Shown piece after piece: positions 1-9,692 of a stretch of DNA of 32,720 bases. A program made the translations under genes and the position numbers. The stretch is from NCBI RefSeq assembly GCF_900184945.1, contig NZ_FXYF01000028.1:1-32720 (forward strand), read 5' to 3'. The notes under the pieces were generated by a model, which saw only the letters and a list, made by a program, of their open reading frames with translations, had not been told where the DNA came from and made no database searches. This stretch comes from Antarctobacter aquimaris. Lineage in GTDB: Bacteria; Pseudomonadota; Alphaproteobacteria; Rhodobacterales; Rhodobacteraceae. The stretch's first letter is position 1. The number at the start of each line of letters is the position of its first letter.

Positions 1-2485
1 CGGCGGCCTGCGCCAGCGTGGTGCTTCCCAGCAGGCCGAGCGTCCAGACGTGGTGCCCGCCGCCGTCCGGCTGGCGGCCGAAGACCGAGTCGTAGAGGCG
101 ATAGACCTGCGCGGATTCGGCCAGGTGATAGAGGCCGCGGGAGTCGCCCACGAGGATGTCGAAGCCGCTGGCCCCGGACAGAGCGTCCTTGCCCCCGCCC
201 CCGGTGATCGTGTCGTCGCCCGGCCCACCGCTGAGCCCGTTCGGCCCGCTGTCGCCGATCAGCGACAGGCCTTCGAACTGACCGCCCTGGATCACCACCC
301 CGTTGATCGCGCTTTGCTGCGCGAACTGCACATTGGTGTCATCGGTGAAGCTGAGCAGCACATTGCCATCGGCCAGCCGGGTCAGTTCGACCTGCGACTG
401 GTGGTCGGCCGTGTTCTCGGTGGCGATGCCGCTGTTCACCAGCGTGCCGTCCAGTTCGAAGATCGCATAGCGCACGTCGGTGAGGTGGATCGGATCGTGG
501 GTCACGAAGGCGATCACCGCCTGCCCCTCGCCGTTGATCTCGATGTCGAACACCTGGTCAAAGGCCTGCGTGACGTTGCCCGGGTTGTCCGGCGCCAGCA
601 GCGTCTCGACGCTCAGCACCCGCGGCGTCCCGGCAACCACGCCCGCCGCGCTGTAGCTGGTCATCACCGGCGCGCCTGCCGCGTTGATGTGCAGCGTGAC
701 GAAGCCGCCCGCCGGCAGCAGCGCCACGCGCACCGCCTGGTAGGGGTTGAGATCGGTCGAGATGGTCTGCACCGCGCTTACCGGGCTGCCGTCGGGCGCG
801 AAGATCCGGAAATGCGCGGTCTCGGCAAAGGTGGACGGGTTGTCGCTGAGCCAGGTCAGCACGGTGTTGCCGTTCGCCAGGACGATCGCATCGACCGCGT
901 TCTCCTGCTTGAACCCGTCGTGGAACTCGAAGGCCGGGGCCAGGGCGACGCCGTTCGCGTCAAAGAACTGCGCGGTGCCGTCGTCGTCGAACGCGGCCTC
1001 GTCATTGGTGTAGGTCAGCACGAAACCCGCCTGCGTCGTGTGCACCTGCACGTACTCCGCCTCGCCGTCAAAGGCGCGGGTGTCGGCCACGCGGACCGAG
1101 CCATCGGCATTGTAGACCTGGAAATGCACCTCCTTGGTGGCGGCGCTCGCCCCTTGCAGCCAGGCGACGGCAAACCCGCCATCCGCCAGCGCGGCCACGC
1201 TCAGTTCACGCGCGCCCCCGACGCCGGTCAGGTCGAAAAGGTCGATGTCGCTGACCGTCCTGGCCACCGGATCGAAGACGCGGACCACGCCCTTGAGGTT
1301 GCCGTTGTCGTAGACCACCACGACGCGCCCATCGGCCAGCGTGGCCGTCTCGCCGTCCTGCGCCAGTTCGCCCAGCGTGGCCTGGCTCAGCAGCAGCTCA
1401 GTGCCGGTGGGGCCCGGGTCGTTCGGGCCGGGCGCGTCGTAGACGACCTGCGGCCCGTTCACGCTCAACCGCGTCACCACGCCCTGCAACGAGACATGGA
1501 CGTCCCCCGCCCCGCGGCCGCCCTGACCCGCCTGCTGAAAACCGTCGTATTGCGTGCCGACCGGATCGAAGAAGCGGACGTTGATGCTTTCGGTCGGGGC
1601 AAAGCCGGTCTCGGTGCCGAAGGATACGGCCACGCCGCCACCGGCCAGCGGCCAGAGGTTCACCCAGTCCTGCGCCCCGGCGGTTTCGCCTATGTTCACC
1701 ATCTGCTCGGGCACCGACACGGTGCCGTTGGGGTTCAGGATCGTCAGGAAGACCGAGCTTTCAGAGCCGTCGCCATCGGCCGGCCGCGACGCGGACCAGG
1801 CCACGGCGATGCGCCCGTCGGTCAGCCGCGTCACCTCGACATCCCAGTGCCCGGTGACGAATTCCAGCCCGTCCGCGACCAGGATCTCGGCCCCCGACAG
1901 GCTGCCGTCCAGGTTGTAGAACTGGGCCCGGATCTCGACGTCGCCGTCCTGCGCATTGACGTGGCTGACGCGCAGGATGCGGTTCCCGACCAGCATCAGT
2001 TCCACGCCGTTGACGCTTTCGAACGCACCGCCGCGCGGGGTGGTCGACAGGAACAGCCCCTGGGCATCGGACAGGAACAGGTCCTGGTAGATCGCGCTGG
2101 CGATCCGGCCATCGGGCAGTACAAGATAGCCGTCATCCTCGACCGCGATGTAGGGCACGGTGGCGTCCCTGGCCGTCGTGTCGATGGTCGAGGTCGCGAT
2201 CACCTTGCCCGAGCTGTCCAGGTCGAAGACGTGGTCGATGGGATCGAACCCGTCCCGGGCGATGACCCGGATGCCGCCGCCGGGCCGGGACAAGGCGACA
2301 AAGCTGTCATAGTCGCTGAATGGCTCGCCCACCGGCGTGCCCGCGCCGAACTCCACCGCGCCGCCGGTGATCTCGGTGCCATCCGCGTTGAACACACGCA
2401 GCAGATTCACCTGCTGGGAGGCGGCGTTGAAACCGGTCCCGAAGGACAGGATGCGGCCATCGGACAGGATGACGAGTGGATCCAT
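1..2485 (-). CDS. RTX-type secreted protein with propeller-like repeats and DUF4214-like segment (partial, runs off left edge)
   Basis: The first 828 codons of a larger gene are visible; it continues past base 1. The ATG at 2485 is preceded by GAGGA at 9 nt. There is no N-terminal signal peptide, as expected for type I secretion substrates. Residues 1-740 are a series of beta-rich blocks of about 50-60 residues. They repeat phrases such as LADGRIAVAW, LADGGFAVAWL, YNADGSV and FAPDGSP, a pattern common in alphaproteobacterial RTX proteins and suggestive of a beta-propeller. Around residues 750-780 there is a short glycine/aspartate nonapeptide stretch (GGPGDDTITGGGGKD). Near residues 790-828 a segment AQVYRLYDSVFGRQPDGGG resembles the start of a DUF4214 domain. 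The C-terminal secretion signal would lie outside the window. The family call is firm; the function (adhesin, matrix or S-layer-like protein) is unknown. Confidence 0.85.
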   Translation of the reverse strand, partial: MDPLVILSDGRILSFGTGFNAASQQVNLLRVFNADGTEITGGAVEFGAGTPVGEPFSDYDSFVALSRPGGGIRVIARDGFDPIDHVFDLDSSGKVIATSTIDTTARDATVPYIAVEDDGYLVLPDGRIASAIYQDLFLSDAQGLFLSTTPRGGAFESVNGVELMLVGNRILRVSHVNAQDGDVEIRAQFYNLDGSLSGAEILVADGLEFVTGHWDVEVTRLTDGRIAVAWSASRPADGDGSESSVFLTILNPNGTVSVPEQMVNIGETAGAQDWVNLWPLAGGGVAVSFGTETGFAPTESINVRFFDPVGTQYDGFQQAGQGGRGAGDVHVSLQGVVTRLSVNGPQVVYDAPGPNDPGPTGTELLLSQATLGELAQDGETATLADGRVVVVYDNGNLKGVVRVFDPVARTVSDIDLFDLTGVGGARELSVAALADGGFAVAWLQGASAATKEVHFQVYNADGSVRVADTRAFDGEAEYVQVHTTQAGFVLTYTNDEAAFDDDGTAQFFDANGVALAPAFEFHDGFKQENAVDAIVLANGNTVLTWLSDNPSTFAETAHFRIFAPDGSPVSAVQTISTDLNPYQAVRVALLPAGGFVTLHINAAGAPVMTSYSAAGVVAGTPRVLSVETLLAPDNPGNVTQAFDQVFDIEINGEGQAVIAFVTHDPIHLTDVRYAIFELDGTLVNSGIATENTADHQSQVELTRLADGNVLLSFTDDTNVQFAQQSAINGVVIQGGQFEGLSLIGDSGPNGLSGGPGDDTITGGGGKDALSGASGFDILVGDSRGLYHLAESAQVYRLYDSVFGRQPDGGGHHVWTLGLLGSTTLAQAA

Positions 2486-2676
2486 CAACGAAGGTCCTCA
2501 GTGGAATTTCGCATGAAAAGAGGCCATTGGGCGGTAGACTGTCAATCACTGCCGGACACTTCCGGCAAGAACGGGGCTTTCGGTGCCCTTGGCGGCACAC
2601 TTCCCCATCGCAGATGCGGCCGCCCGGCCGATTTTCGCGGTTGGCCTTGGCTGCGATTCCGGCGCATGAACGGGGC
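2486..2676. promoter_or_regulatory. Divergent intergenic region between RTX gene and dehalogenase
   Basis: This 191-bp spacer must carry the promoters of both divergent genes. On the minus strand a consensus -35 hexamer TTGACA lies at 2545-2540, but no good -10 follows at 16-18 bp. A perfect 7-bp inverted repeat, TGCCGGA-CACT-TCCGGCA, sits at 2550-2567, immediately upstream of that hexamer. It could be an operator for either gene. No FNR box is visible. Confidence 0.4.
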
Positions 2677-3558
2677 ATGTTCCAGGATTTCACCTTGCAT
2701 GACATCGACTGCGGCGCGGCGACGATCCACGCCGTCACCGGCGGCACCGGCCCCGCGCTGCTGTTGCTGCACGGCTACCCGCAGACCCACGCGATGTGGC
2801 ACAAGGTGGCCCCGGTCCTGGCGCGGCGGTTTACCGTTGTCGCCGCCGACCTGCGCGGCTACGGCGCCTCGTCGAAACCGGCCAGCACGCCGGACCATGC
2901 CAGCTATTCCAAGCGCGCGATGGCGCAGGACATGGCGCGGCTGATGACGGCGCTGGGGCATGAACGGTTCTTCCTCGCCGGGCATGACCGGGGTGGACGC
3001 GTCGCGCACCGTCTGGCGCTGGACCATGCCGACCGGGTGCACCGCCTCGCCGTGCTGGACATCGCGCCGACGCGCGAGATGTATGCCGGGACGACCGACG
3101 GTTTTGCCCGCGCCTACTGGCACTGGTTCTTCCTGATCCAGCCCGCGCCCTTTCCCGAACGGATGATCGCCGCCGATCCCGATGCCTACTGGCGCAAGAA
3201 ATGCGGCTCGGGGTCCGCCGGCCTGACCCCCTTTGCGCCCGAGGCGCTGAAGGCCTACCTGACCGCCTTCCGCGACCCCGAGGTGATCCGCGCCAGCTGC
3301 GAGGATTACCGCGCCGCCGCCTCGATCGACATCGCCCATGATGACGCCGACGCGGGGCGCAAACTGACCTGCCCCGTCCTGGCCCTCTGGGGCCAAACCG
3401 GCGCGATCGAGCGGCATTTCGATTGCCTCGCCCTTTGGCGGCAGCGCGCGACCGACGTGCGCGGCCACGCGCTGCAGGGTGGGCACTACCTGGCCGAGGA
3501 ATTGCCCGATCTCGTGGCGCAGGAGCTTGCCGCGTTCTTTGCCGAGGACGGTCCCTGA
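2677..3558 (+). CDS. Fluoroacetate/haloacetate dehalogenase-type alpha/beta hydrolase
   Basis: This 293-residue protein matches the usual size of fluoroacetate dehalogenases, which hydrolyse haloacetates to glycolate plus halide. Visible landmarks in order: the oxyanion strand LLLHGYPQTHAMWHK (30-43); DLRGYG (58-63); nucleophile elbow GHDRGGR with Asp104 as nucleophile and Arg105/Arg108 as carboxylate-binding pair; acid Asp128 in LDIAPT; the halide-pocket pair His149-Trp150 in YWHWFFLIQP; Tyr211; and general base His270 in GGHYLAEE. These correspond to D110, R111, R114, D134, H155, W156, Y219 and H280 of the characterised family. I chose the ATG at 2677 because homology begins there; the ribosome site is weak. 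The gene stands alone between two minus-strand RTX genes. It has no signal peptide and is probably cytosolic. The natural substrate is inferred; an epoxide hydrolase is less likely given the complete halide pocket. Confidence 0.88.
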   Translation: MFQDFTLHDIDCGAATIHAVTGGTGPALLLLHGYPQTHAMWHKVAPVLARRFTVVAADLRGYGASSKPASTPDHASYSKRAMAQDMARLMTALGHERFFLAGHDRGGRVAHRLALDHADRVHRLAVLDIAPTREMYAGTTDGFARAYWHWFFLIQPAPFPERMIAADPDAYWRKKCGSGSAGLTPFAPEALKAYLTAFRDPEVIRASCEDYRAAASIDIAHDDADAGRKLTCPVLALWGQTGAIERHFDCLALWRQRATDVRGHALQGGHYLAEELPDLVAQELAAFFAEDGP

Positions 3559-3582
3559 CCGGCAATCGCCAACTACCCGCGC

Positions 3583-6500
3583 TTACAGGATGAAATCCGC
3601 GGCGGTCAGACCGGTGACGCCTTCGACCATGATCTCGGCGTCGCGGGTGCCGTCGCCGTCCACGTCCAGCTGCACCACGGTTGATCCAGCCGCCGTCTCG
3701 ACCAGCCGCAACTCGGCGTTGCCCGAGGGCGCAAAGCCCGACAGCCCGCGGAACTCCAGCACCCCCGGCGCCATGGCGGACAGGTTGACCAGGTCCAGCC
3801 CCTGTTCGAAGTCGACGATCCGGTCGCGCGCCGCCCCGATTCCCGTCTCCGCCACCGAGGCAAAGACAAAGACATCGGCCTCCGCCCCGCCCGACAGCAC
3901 GTCGACCCCGGTGCCGCCCAGCAGCGTGTCGGCCCCTGCCCCGCCCTGCAGAGTGTCGGCGCCCTCGCGCCCGATCAGCACATCGGCGCCGGCGCCGCCG
4001 GTCAGGACGTTGTCCAGGTGGTTGCCGCGCAGCACGTCGCCAAAGGCCGATCCGTGCAGGTTCTCGACCGACAGGTAGCTGTCGCCGCGCGCGTCGCCGG
4101 TGTTCAGCGCCACGTTGACCAGGTCGGCGATCAGGCCCGCCCCAGCCGAAGCATACAGCGCGGTGTCCGACCCGGCGCCGCCGATCAGCCGGTCCCCGCC
4201 CGCGTCGCCGGACAGCGTGTCGTTGCCGTCCTGCCCGATCAGCGTGTCGGCCCCGGCCCCGCCGCGCAGCAGGTTGGCCGCGCTGTCGCCGCGCAGGCTG
4301 TCCGCGAGGGCGCTGCCGATCAGCCCCTCGACGCCTAGGTAGCTGTCGCCGCGCGCATCGCCAGTGTTCAGCCCAGGGTTGGCCAAGTCGGCAATCACAG
4401 GAACGGCGGCCGTGGCATGGCTGGCAAGGTCCAGCCCCGTGGCCCCGATCAGCCGGTCCGCCCCCTGCCCGCCTTCCAGCGTGTCATCGCCGGCCATGCC
4501 GATCAGCGTGTCATCACCAGCCCCCCCAGACAGAAGGTTCGCCCCGGCGTCACCGCGCAGGCTGTCGGCAAAGGCGCTGCCTGACAGGTTCTCGATCCCG
4601 ACATAGGTGTCACCGCGCGCGTCGCCGGTGTTCAGCGCCGCGTTCGCCAGGTCGGCCACCAGCCCGCCGCCGGCGCTGCCGTAGGCCGCCGTGTCGCGCC
4701 CCGTGTTGCCCACCAGCCAGTCCGCCCCGGCGCCGCCAGTCAGGGTGTCGTCGCCGCCCAGTCCGTTCAGGATGTCGTTGCCCTCACCGGCATCCAGCCG
4801 GTTGGCCCCGTCATTGCCGAACAGCCGGTCATTGCCCGCACCGCTCGCCAGGTGCTCGATCCCCACCAGCGTGTCCAGCCCCTCGCCGGTGTCCTGCGCG
4901 CCAGTGATGCGCAGGTCCACGGTGACGGCATCCGGTCCGGCAAAGGCGGCGGTGTCCTCGCCCGCGCCACCGTCCAGGTGGTCATCCCCGGCACCGCCGC
5001 GCAGCTCGTCATCGCCCGCCCCGCCGTTCAGGCTGTCGTTGCCCGCGCCGCTGTCCATCACGTCGTTGCCGCCGCCGATCTGCGTGACGATCTGCGGCAG
5101 GGCCCCCGCGCCGCTCGTCGTATTTGGTGTCAGGGCCGCACCGCCCAGCGCGTCCAGCATCAGCCCGGAGGCCGGATCGGCTGTCCACAGCGACACCAGC
5201 CCCGGCGCCGACGTTGGATCGGCCAGCGGTCCCAGCCCCATGCCCGCCACCTCGGCATTGCCCATGGCACGGTTCCACACGCGCACCTCGCTGACTTCGC
5301 CCTGCAGAACTTGGCCGGTGCTGTAGCCGCCGCCGACTGCGTCCTGCTCCTGCCCGACGATCAGCGATCCCCCTGAGGTCAGACCGCCAAAGGTCGTGAA
5401 GGCCGGGGCGCGGTAGCTGTAGACGCTCTCGCCGTCGATATGGAGGGTAAAGCCTGCCCTGTCGCTTGGCTGAACAGGGCCGGACACCGTGGCCACCGAG
5501 AGGGTGATGCGGTGCGGCTGGCCGTCGAACAGCGCGTCGATGGGCACGTTGGTCACGACCTGCTGGCCGTTCACCCAGATCTCCATCCCGTTGCCGCCGG
5601 GATTGCCGTAGATCAGCAGCTCGTTGTCGGTGCCCGGGACGGCGTAGGACAGGAAGGGGCTGTGCAGGCTGCCCAGCGGCGCGGTGGCGCGGAACATCAG
5701 GTCCACGGTAAAGGCGCCGCCCGGCATGTCGGCATAGCTGTCGAGGCGCAGCATCTGGTCCCGCGTGGCGCCATCGTTCAGGCGAAAGGCCGGTGTGTCG
5801 ATGCCGTCGACCAGCAGGTCGTCGCCCTCGCCGCCGGACAGGATGTCATTCCCGCCCAAGCCGACCAGCAGGTCGTCGCCCGCGCCGCCGGTCAGCCGGT
5901 TGGCCCCGTGGTCGCCGGTCAGCCGGTCGTCCAGCAACCCGCCGGTGACGTTCTCGATCCCGCCCAGGGTGTAGCTGTGGGCAACCCCGGTGGCCGTGTC
6001 GCGAAAACCGCCGATCCCGTCAACGAGGCTGACGGATGCCTGCCCGAGGGTCTGCGTCGGCTGCCAGCCGGGCGTGCCGTCGGACAGCCCGCCGCCCTGA
6101 TTGGGGCCAAAGCTGGCGGTGTCGTTGCCCGCCCCGCCCTGCATGTCACCGCCGCCCAGGCCCACAACCAGCAGGTCATTGCCGGCGCCGCCGCGCAGGG
6201 AATCCAGCCCTGCCCCGGCAAACAGGATGTCGTTGCCCGCCCCGCCGTCGATCAGGTCATCACCGTCCAAACCGTTCAGCACATTGCCCAGGTGGTTGCC
6301 GGTCAGCGTGTCGCCATAACCGCTGCCGCGCAGGTTCTCGACCCCGCTGGTCCGGATCGTGGCGGTGCCGCCCAGCGCGAGGTTCAGCGCCACAGGCCCG
6401 TCGAATCCGGCGAAATCCGCGGTGTCGACCCCCGGCCCGCCTACCAGCGTCACCTGCCCCGGACCGCTGAACAGCCGCAGGATATCGTCGCCGCGCCCGC

Positions 6501-9500
6501 CGACCATCAGGTCCGTGCCGCCCGCCATCAGGCTGCCTTCGGCGTTGCGCAGGTCGTCGTTGCCGTCGCCGCCCAGAATGCTGTCGTCGCTGTCGCTGCC
6601 GATCAAGGTGTCGTCGCCCGCCTCACCCGCCAGCAGGTCCGGACCGTTGCCGGAGTGGCCCAGGATCACGTCGTTGCCCGCGCCGCCGCGCAGGATGTTG
6701 GCGCGGTCGTTGCCAGCGATGAAGTCGTCCTGCGCGCTGCCGATCACCGCCTCAAAGCTCTGGATCTCCAGGTAGGACTGGCCCAGCAGCAGGTCATAGC
6801 TGCCGCCGGGCGCGCCCAGCTGCCGTTGCAGGCTGTCGAACGCGGCGTAGTCGGTGGCGCCCGGCAGGTCGATGGTGCCCGGCGCATGGCCTTCAGCAAC
6901 GCCGCGATAGCCCAGCTTCAACGGATCGCCGATGTACGCGCCGCTCAGGTCGATGACCCAGCCCAGGTCGCTGCGCGAGAAATCCAGCGTATCGGATTCG
7001 GTGCTGCCCGGGGCTTCGCCCCGTTCGCTGCCGTTCAGCAGCAGCCAGCCCGCCTGCGTAATCTCCACCGTATCGTTGCCGCTGCCGGCCTCGATGTTGG
7101 TGCGGCCCTCGGCGGGGCGGAACAGGTCATTGCCCGCGCCGCCATCGTAGAAATCGTTGACGGTAAAGCTGTTGAGCGGGTCCGCCGTGTCCCAGAGCGG
7201 GCGAAAGTTGCGCGCCCCGCCGATAAAGACATCGTTGCCCGCCCCGCCAAAGTAGACATCCTGATTGGCCGAGCCGACAAAGGTGTCATCCCCCGTCGCG
7301 CCAAAGATCCGCATGCCGCCCCGCACCGCGTCGATCCCGGTCAGCGCTCCGGCCGCATCGAATTTGCGGATGTTGCCCGTCGCGCCGTTGACGTAGACAT
7401 GGCCGGGCAGCGTCGCGGCCAGCTCGGCGGCTGTCAGCCCCGCCGCCGTCAGCGTGGGGAAACCGGCAAAGGCAGCCGCGAAATCGATGCCGCCGTACCA
7501 CAGGTTGCTGAAATTCCCGCGTTCGTTGACGTAGAGATCGTTGCCGAGGCCCGCCACCATGACCTTGCGCCCGATGGTCGAGGGGTCGGTCGGCTCGTAG
7601 TCCACCGCCGTGGCGATCACCGTGTCGTTGCCCGCGCCGCCGATCATCAGGTCCGCGCCCTTGCCGCTGAGCAGCGAGTCGTTGCCGCCGAGACCGCGCA
7701 GCACGTCGTCGCCCGCGCGCCCGTCCAGCCGGTTGGCGGCGTCGTCGCCCCAGAGCCAGTCGTCGCTGTCGCTGCCGGTGAGGTTCTCGACGTTGATGTA
7801 GAGGTCTTCGGAGACGAAAGGCTGTCGTGCATCCCCCAGCGCCAGCAGCGAGGCAAAATGGGCCACCCCGGATTCGCCGAGATACGAGCCGACATCGACA
7901 TCGTTGCCACCGTCGATCCGGTCAAAGCCGGCGCCGCCTTCGAGGAAGTCGTTGCCGTTGCCGCCGTAGATCGAGTCGTCGCCGCCGCGCGCGGTGATGT
8001 AGTCCATCAGGTCATAGGAGGCGATGCTTTCGGCGCTGTCGGTGCCGAACATGAAGTCCTGAGCCGGGCCGTTCGGGACACTCGGCAACGAGATGCCGTC
8101 GCCTTGCGTCTCGCCGTTCGCGGCATCGTAGAAGTAGTCGAAATCGTCGATGGACAGCGTGCGGTCCTCGAAGATGAAATGCTCGACGTTGCGGATCACG
8201 TCGGTGCCCAGGTCGGTCGCGCCCGGCGCGCCGTGGGTGTGGCTGACCAGGATGTCGCCAGTGACGGTGTCGCGCTTGAAGCTGAACTCGCTCAGGGTGC
8301 CTTGCAGGATCACCCCGTCGATACCCGAGCCGCCGTCGACGATGTCATCGCCCGCGCCGCCGATCAGTAGGTCATTCCCGTCGCCGCCGTTCAGCACGTC
8401 GTCGCCCAGCCCGCCGGACAGCAGGTCGTCACCGCCCTGGGCAAAGATCTGCGTGCCCCCGGCGATCACCCCGCTGGGGTCGCGCGCCGCAAAGCCGTCA
8501 TAGCCGATGGCCAGGTTGGCATCGCCGTCCAGCAGCAGGTTGACCGGGTCGAAGGGGGTGACCAGCTTGCGCACCTCCACCGCCAGACGGTCCACGTCGT
8601 CCCGCATCCGTGCCAGCTGGTCGGTTTCCAGCGCGATGTCCAGGCCGGGGGTGCCGACGGTCAGCGCCCCCAGTTGCACATCGAGGCGCGACAGATCGGC
8701 GTCGATGCCGGTGAACAGGCTCAGGTCCGGGACCAGCGCGTCGATCACGGTGGCCATGTCGTCGAACAGCGCGGTGATGCCGAGGCTGTCGAGGATCGGG
8801 TCCAGCACCGGGTTGACCACCGCCTCGATGACCTTTTCCGCCGCGTCCAGCGCCCATTGCACCGGCTCCAGCGCGTCGTTCAGCACGTCCATCGGCGCCT
8901 GGAGGAAATCCACCTTGCCGATCAGGTCGGAAAAATCCTGCGCCGCGCCCACCAGCTGCGCGGCAGAGGTGGGAAAGCTGCCAAAGACGCCGTCAATCCG
9001 CGCCTTCAGCGCATTGATGTCGTTCGCAAAACCGGCGATGCCGGCGGTCGCGCTCACCAGGTCTTCGGCGATCAGGTTGGCCTGGTCCAGCGCGTTCTGC
9101 AATTCGGGCGGGATCGCATGCGCCCCGGCCACGCCTTCGGCCGCATCGGCGATGCCGCTCTCGATCGCGACCAGCTCGGCCACGGCGATCTCGAGCCCGT
9201 CGCGCACCACCTCCAGCCCCTGGATCATCTGGTCGACGCGGTCCTTGAAGTCGCCGAACTTGCTTTCGACGTCGATGCCGTTGGCCACGTCTTCGGCGCG
9301 TTCCTCGACCATGTTCAGAACGCGCTGCAACAGCGGCGTGACCGTGGACAGCGGCGGGCCGACCTTGGCGATCAGCTTCATCGCGTTCTGAAGCCCCTGC
9401 GCGATGCTTTCGAGCTTTTCGGCGTCCTCGTCGATGTCCTCGAGCACCTCGAAGACGTCCTTGACCAGTTCCAGCGAGTCGATCACCCCGTTGACCGCCC

Positions 9501-9570
9501 CCAGCGCGGTTTCGGCGGCGGTCCGGGTGTCCTGCACGGTGTCGTTCAGCTGCGAAAGTCCGCTGGGCAT
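3583..9570 (-). CDS. Giant RTX calcium-binding protein with helical N-terminus, LamG-like domain and tandem repeats
   Basis: A 1995-residue secreted-protein candidate. The ATG at 9570 is preceded by GGAG at about 8 nt. Residues 1 to about 365 are helical and coiled-coil-like with no signal peptide and no cysteine. From about residue 375 to 1890 the protein is dominated by calcium-binding nonapeptide repeats (GGxGxDxLx), grouped in beta-roll clusters. A LamG/pentraxin-like beta-sandwich of about 215 residues interrupts them near 1260-1475 (e.g. [27 protein letters not shown]). Residues about 1586-1850 are three 88-residue tandem units. The last 100 residues ([10 protein letters not shown] ... 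[18 protein letters not shown] ... LTAADFIL) resemble the serralysin-type C-terminal domain and a type I secretion signal. No ABC/MFP secretion genes lie in the window. An adhesin or biofilm-matrix role is inference; no enzymatic domain was recognised. Confidence 0.92.
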   Translation of the reverse strand: MPSGLSQLNDTVQDTRTAAETALGAVNGVIDSLELVKDVFEVLEDIDEDAEKLESIAQGLQNAMKLIAKVGPPLSTVTPLLQRVLNMVEERAEDVANGIDVESKFGDFKDRVDQMIQGLEVVRDGLEIAVAELVAIESGIADAAEGVAGAHAIPPELQNALDQANLIAEDLVSATAGIAGFANDINALKARIDGVFGSFPTSAAQLVGAAQDFSDLIGKVDFLQAPMDVLNDALEPVQWALDAAEKVIEAVVNPVLDPILDSLGITALFDDMATVIDALVPDLSLFTGIDADLSRLDVQLGALTVGTPGLDIALETDQLARMRDDVDRLAVEVRKLVTPFDPVNLLLDGDANLAIGYDGFAARDPSGVIAGGTQIFAQGGDDLLSGGLGDDVLNGGDGNDLLIGGAGDDIVDGGSGIDGVILQGTLSEFSFKRDTVTGDILVSHTHGAPGATDLGTDVIRNVEHFIFEDRTLSIDDFDYFYDAANGETQGDGISLPSVPNGPAQDFMFGTDSAESIASYDLMDYITARGGDDSIYGGNGNDFLEGGAGFDRIDGGNDVDVGSYLGESGVAHFASLLALGDARQPFVSEDLYINVENLTGSDSDDWLWGDDAANRLDGRAGDDVLRGLGGNDSLLSGKGADLMIGGAGNDTVIATAVDYEPTDPSTIGRKVMVAGLGNDLYVNERGNFSNLWYGGIDFAAAFAGFPTLTAAGLTAAELAATLPGHVYVNGATGNIRKFDAAGALTGIDAVRGGMRIFGATGDDTFVGSANQDVYFGGAGNDVFIGGARNFRPLWDTADPLNSFTVNDFYDGGAGNDLFRPAEGRTNIEAGSGNDTVEITQAGWLLLNGSERGEAPGSTESDTLDFSRSDLGWVIDLSGAYIGDPLKLGYRGVAEGHAPGTIDLPGATDYAAFDSLQRQLGAPGGSYDLLLGQSYLEIQSFEAVIGSAQDDFIAGNDRANILRGGAGNDVILGHSGNGPDLLAGEAGDDTLIGSDSDDSILGGDGNDDLRNAEGSLMAGGTDLMVGGRGDDILRLFSGPGQVTLVGGPGVDTADFAGFDGPVALNLALGGTATIRTSGVENLRGSGYGDTLTGNHLGNVLNGLDGDDLIDGGAGNDILFAGAGLDSLRGGAGNDLLVVGLGGGDMQGGAGNDTASFGPNQGGGLSDGTPGWQPTQTLGQASVSLVDGIGGFRDTATGVAHSYTLGGIENVTGGLLDDRLTGDHGANRLTGGAGDDLLVGLGGNDILSGGEGDDLLVDGIDTPAFRLNDGATRDQMLRLDSYADMPGGAFTVDLMFRATAPLGSLHSPFLSYAVPGTDNELLIYGNPGGNGMEIWVNGQQVVTNVPIDALFDGQPHRITLSVATVSGPVQPSDRAGFTLHIDGESVYSYRAPAFTTFGGLTSGGSLIVGQEQDAVGGGYSTGQVLQGEVSEVRVWNRAMGNAEVAGMGLGPLADPTSAPGLVSLWTADPASGLMLDALGGAALTPNTTSGAGALPQIVTQIGGGNDVMDSGAGNDSLNGGAGDDELRGGAGDDHLDGGAGEDTAAFAGPDAVTVDLRITGAQDTGEGLDTLVGIEHLASGAGNDRLFGNDGANRLDAGEGNDILNGLGGDDTLTGGAGADWLVGNTGRDTAAYGSAGGGLVADLANAALNTGDARGDTYVGIENLSGSAFADSLRGDAGANLLSGGAGDDTLIGMAGDDTLEGGQGADRLIGATGLDLASHATAAVPVIADLANPGLNTGDARGDSYLGVEGLIGSALADSLRGDSAANLLRGGAGADTLIGQDGNDTLSGDAGGDRLIGGAGSDTALYASAGAGLIADLVNVALNTGDARGDSYLSVENLHGSAFGDVLRGNHLDNVLTGGAGADVLIGREGADTLQGGAGADTLLGGTGVDVLSGGAEADVFVFASVAETGIGAARDRIVDFEQGLDLVNLSAMAPGVLEFRGLSGFAPSGNAELRLVETAAGSTVVQLDVDGDGTRDAEIMVEGVTGLTAADFIL
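4021..4812 (-). repeat. 264-bp in-frame tandem repeat, three copies, inside the giant RTX gene
   Basis: The block GTCGCCGCGCGCGTCGCC (forward strand) recurs at 4081, 4345 (one mismatch in the first ten bases region is absent; variation follows) and 4609 (GTCACC variant), exactly 264 bp apart each time. Each unit encodes 88 residues, containing a [28 protein letters not shown] segment plus nonapeptide repeats. A fourth, more diverged unit of 87 residues precedes them in the protein (about 4813-5073). Unit boundaries are approximate because the repeat is circularly permutable. Confidence 0.85.
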
Positions 9571-9692
9571 GGCAATGTCTCCGTCAAATCAAGGGGCCGG
9601 TGATCCGGTGTCACGGGAAATCTAGGGGTTGGAGAATCTGTCCGGGATGGGGTGGATCCCCCATTCGAGGCCGCAGTCGCCCGGTGCCGGCC
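9571..9692 (-). promoter_or_regulatory. Intergenic region between response regulator and giant RTX gene, with a hairpin
   Basis: This 122-bp spacer separates two minus-strand genes. An inverted repeat ATGGGG-TGGATC-CCCCAT lies at 9647-9664. Read in the transcription direction it is followed by C-rich sequence rather than a T-tract, so it is a weak terminator candidate at best. It could also be a regulator site for the RTX gene. I find no convincing -35/-10 pair upstream of the RTX start. Confidence 0.35.

Noticed and set aside
50-2944. 964-codon plus-strand open frame over the left RTX gene and dehalogenase
   Set aside because: It is antisense to the RTX gene. Its translation is an Arg/His/Asp/Val-rich low-complexity string with no domains, typical of mirror frames in GC-rich coding DNA.
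2542-3486. Minus-strand frame opposite the dehalogenase
   Set aside because: No homology-like motifs; the opposite strand has a complete catalytic site.
5440-8370. 976-codon plus-strand open frame opposite the giant RTX gene
   Set aside because: Repetitive GVA/VARAADQ-type translation mirrors the nonapeptide-coding repeats on the other strand; no ribosome site or recognisable protein.
3880-8450. Short periodic repeats resembling a CRISPR array or minisatellite
   Set aside because: The periodicity of about 27 bp encodes RTX nonapeptide repeats in one uninterrupted frame, and spacers are not unique sequences.
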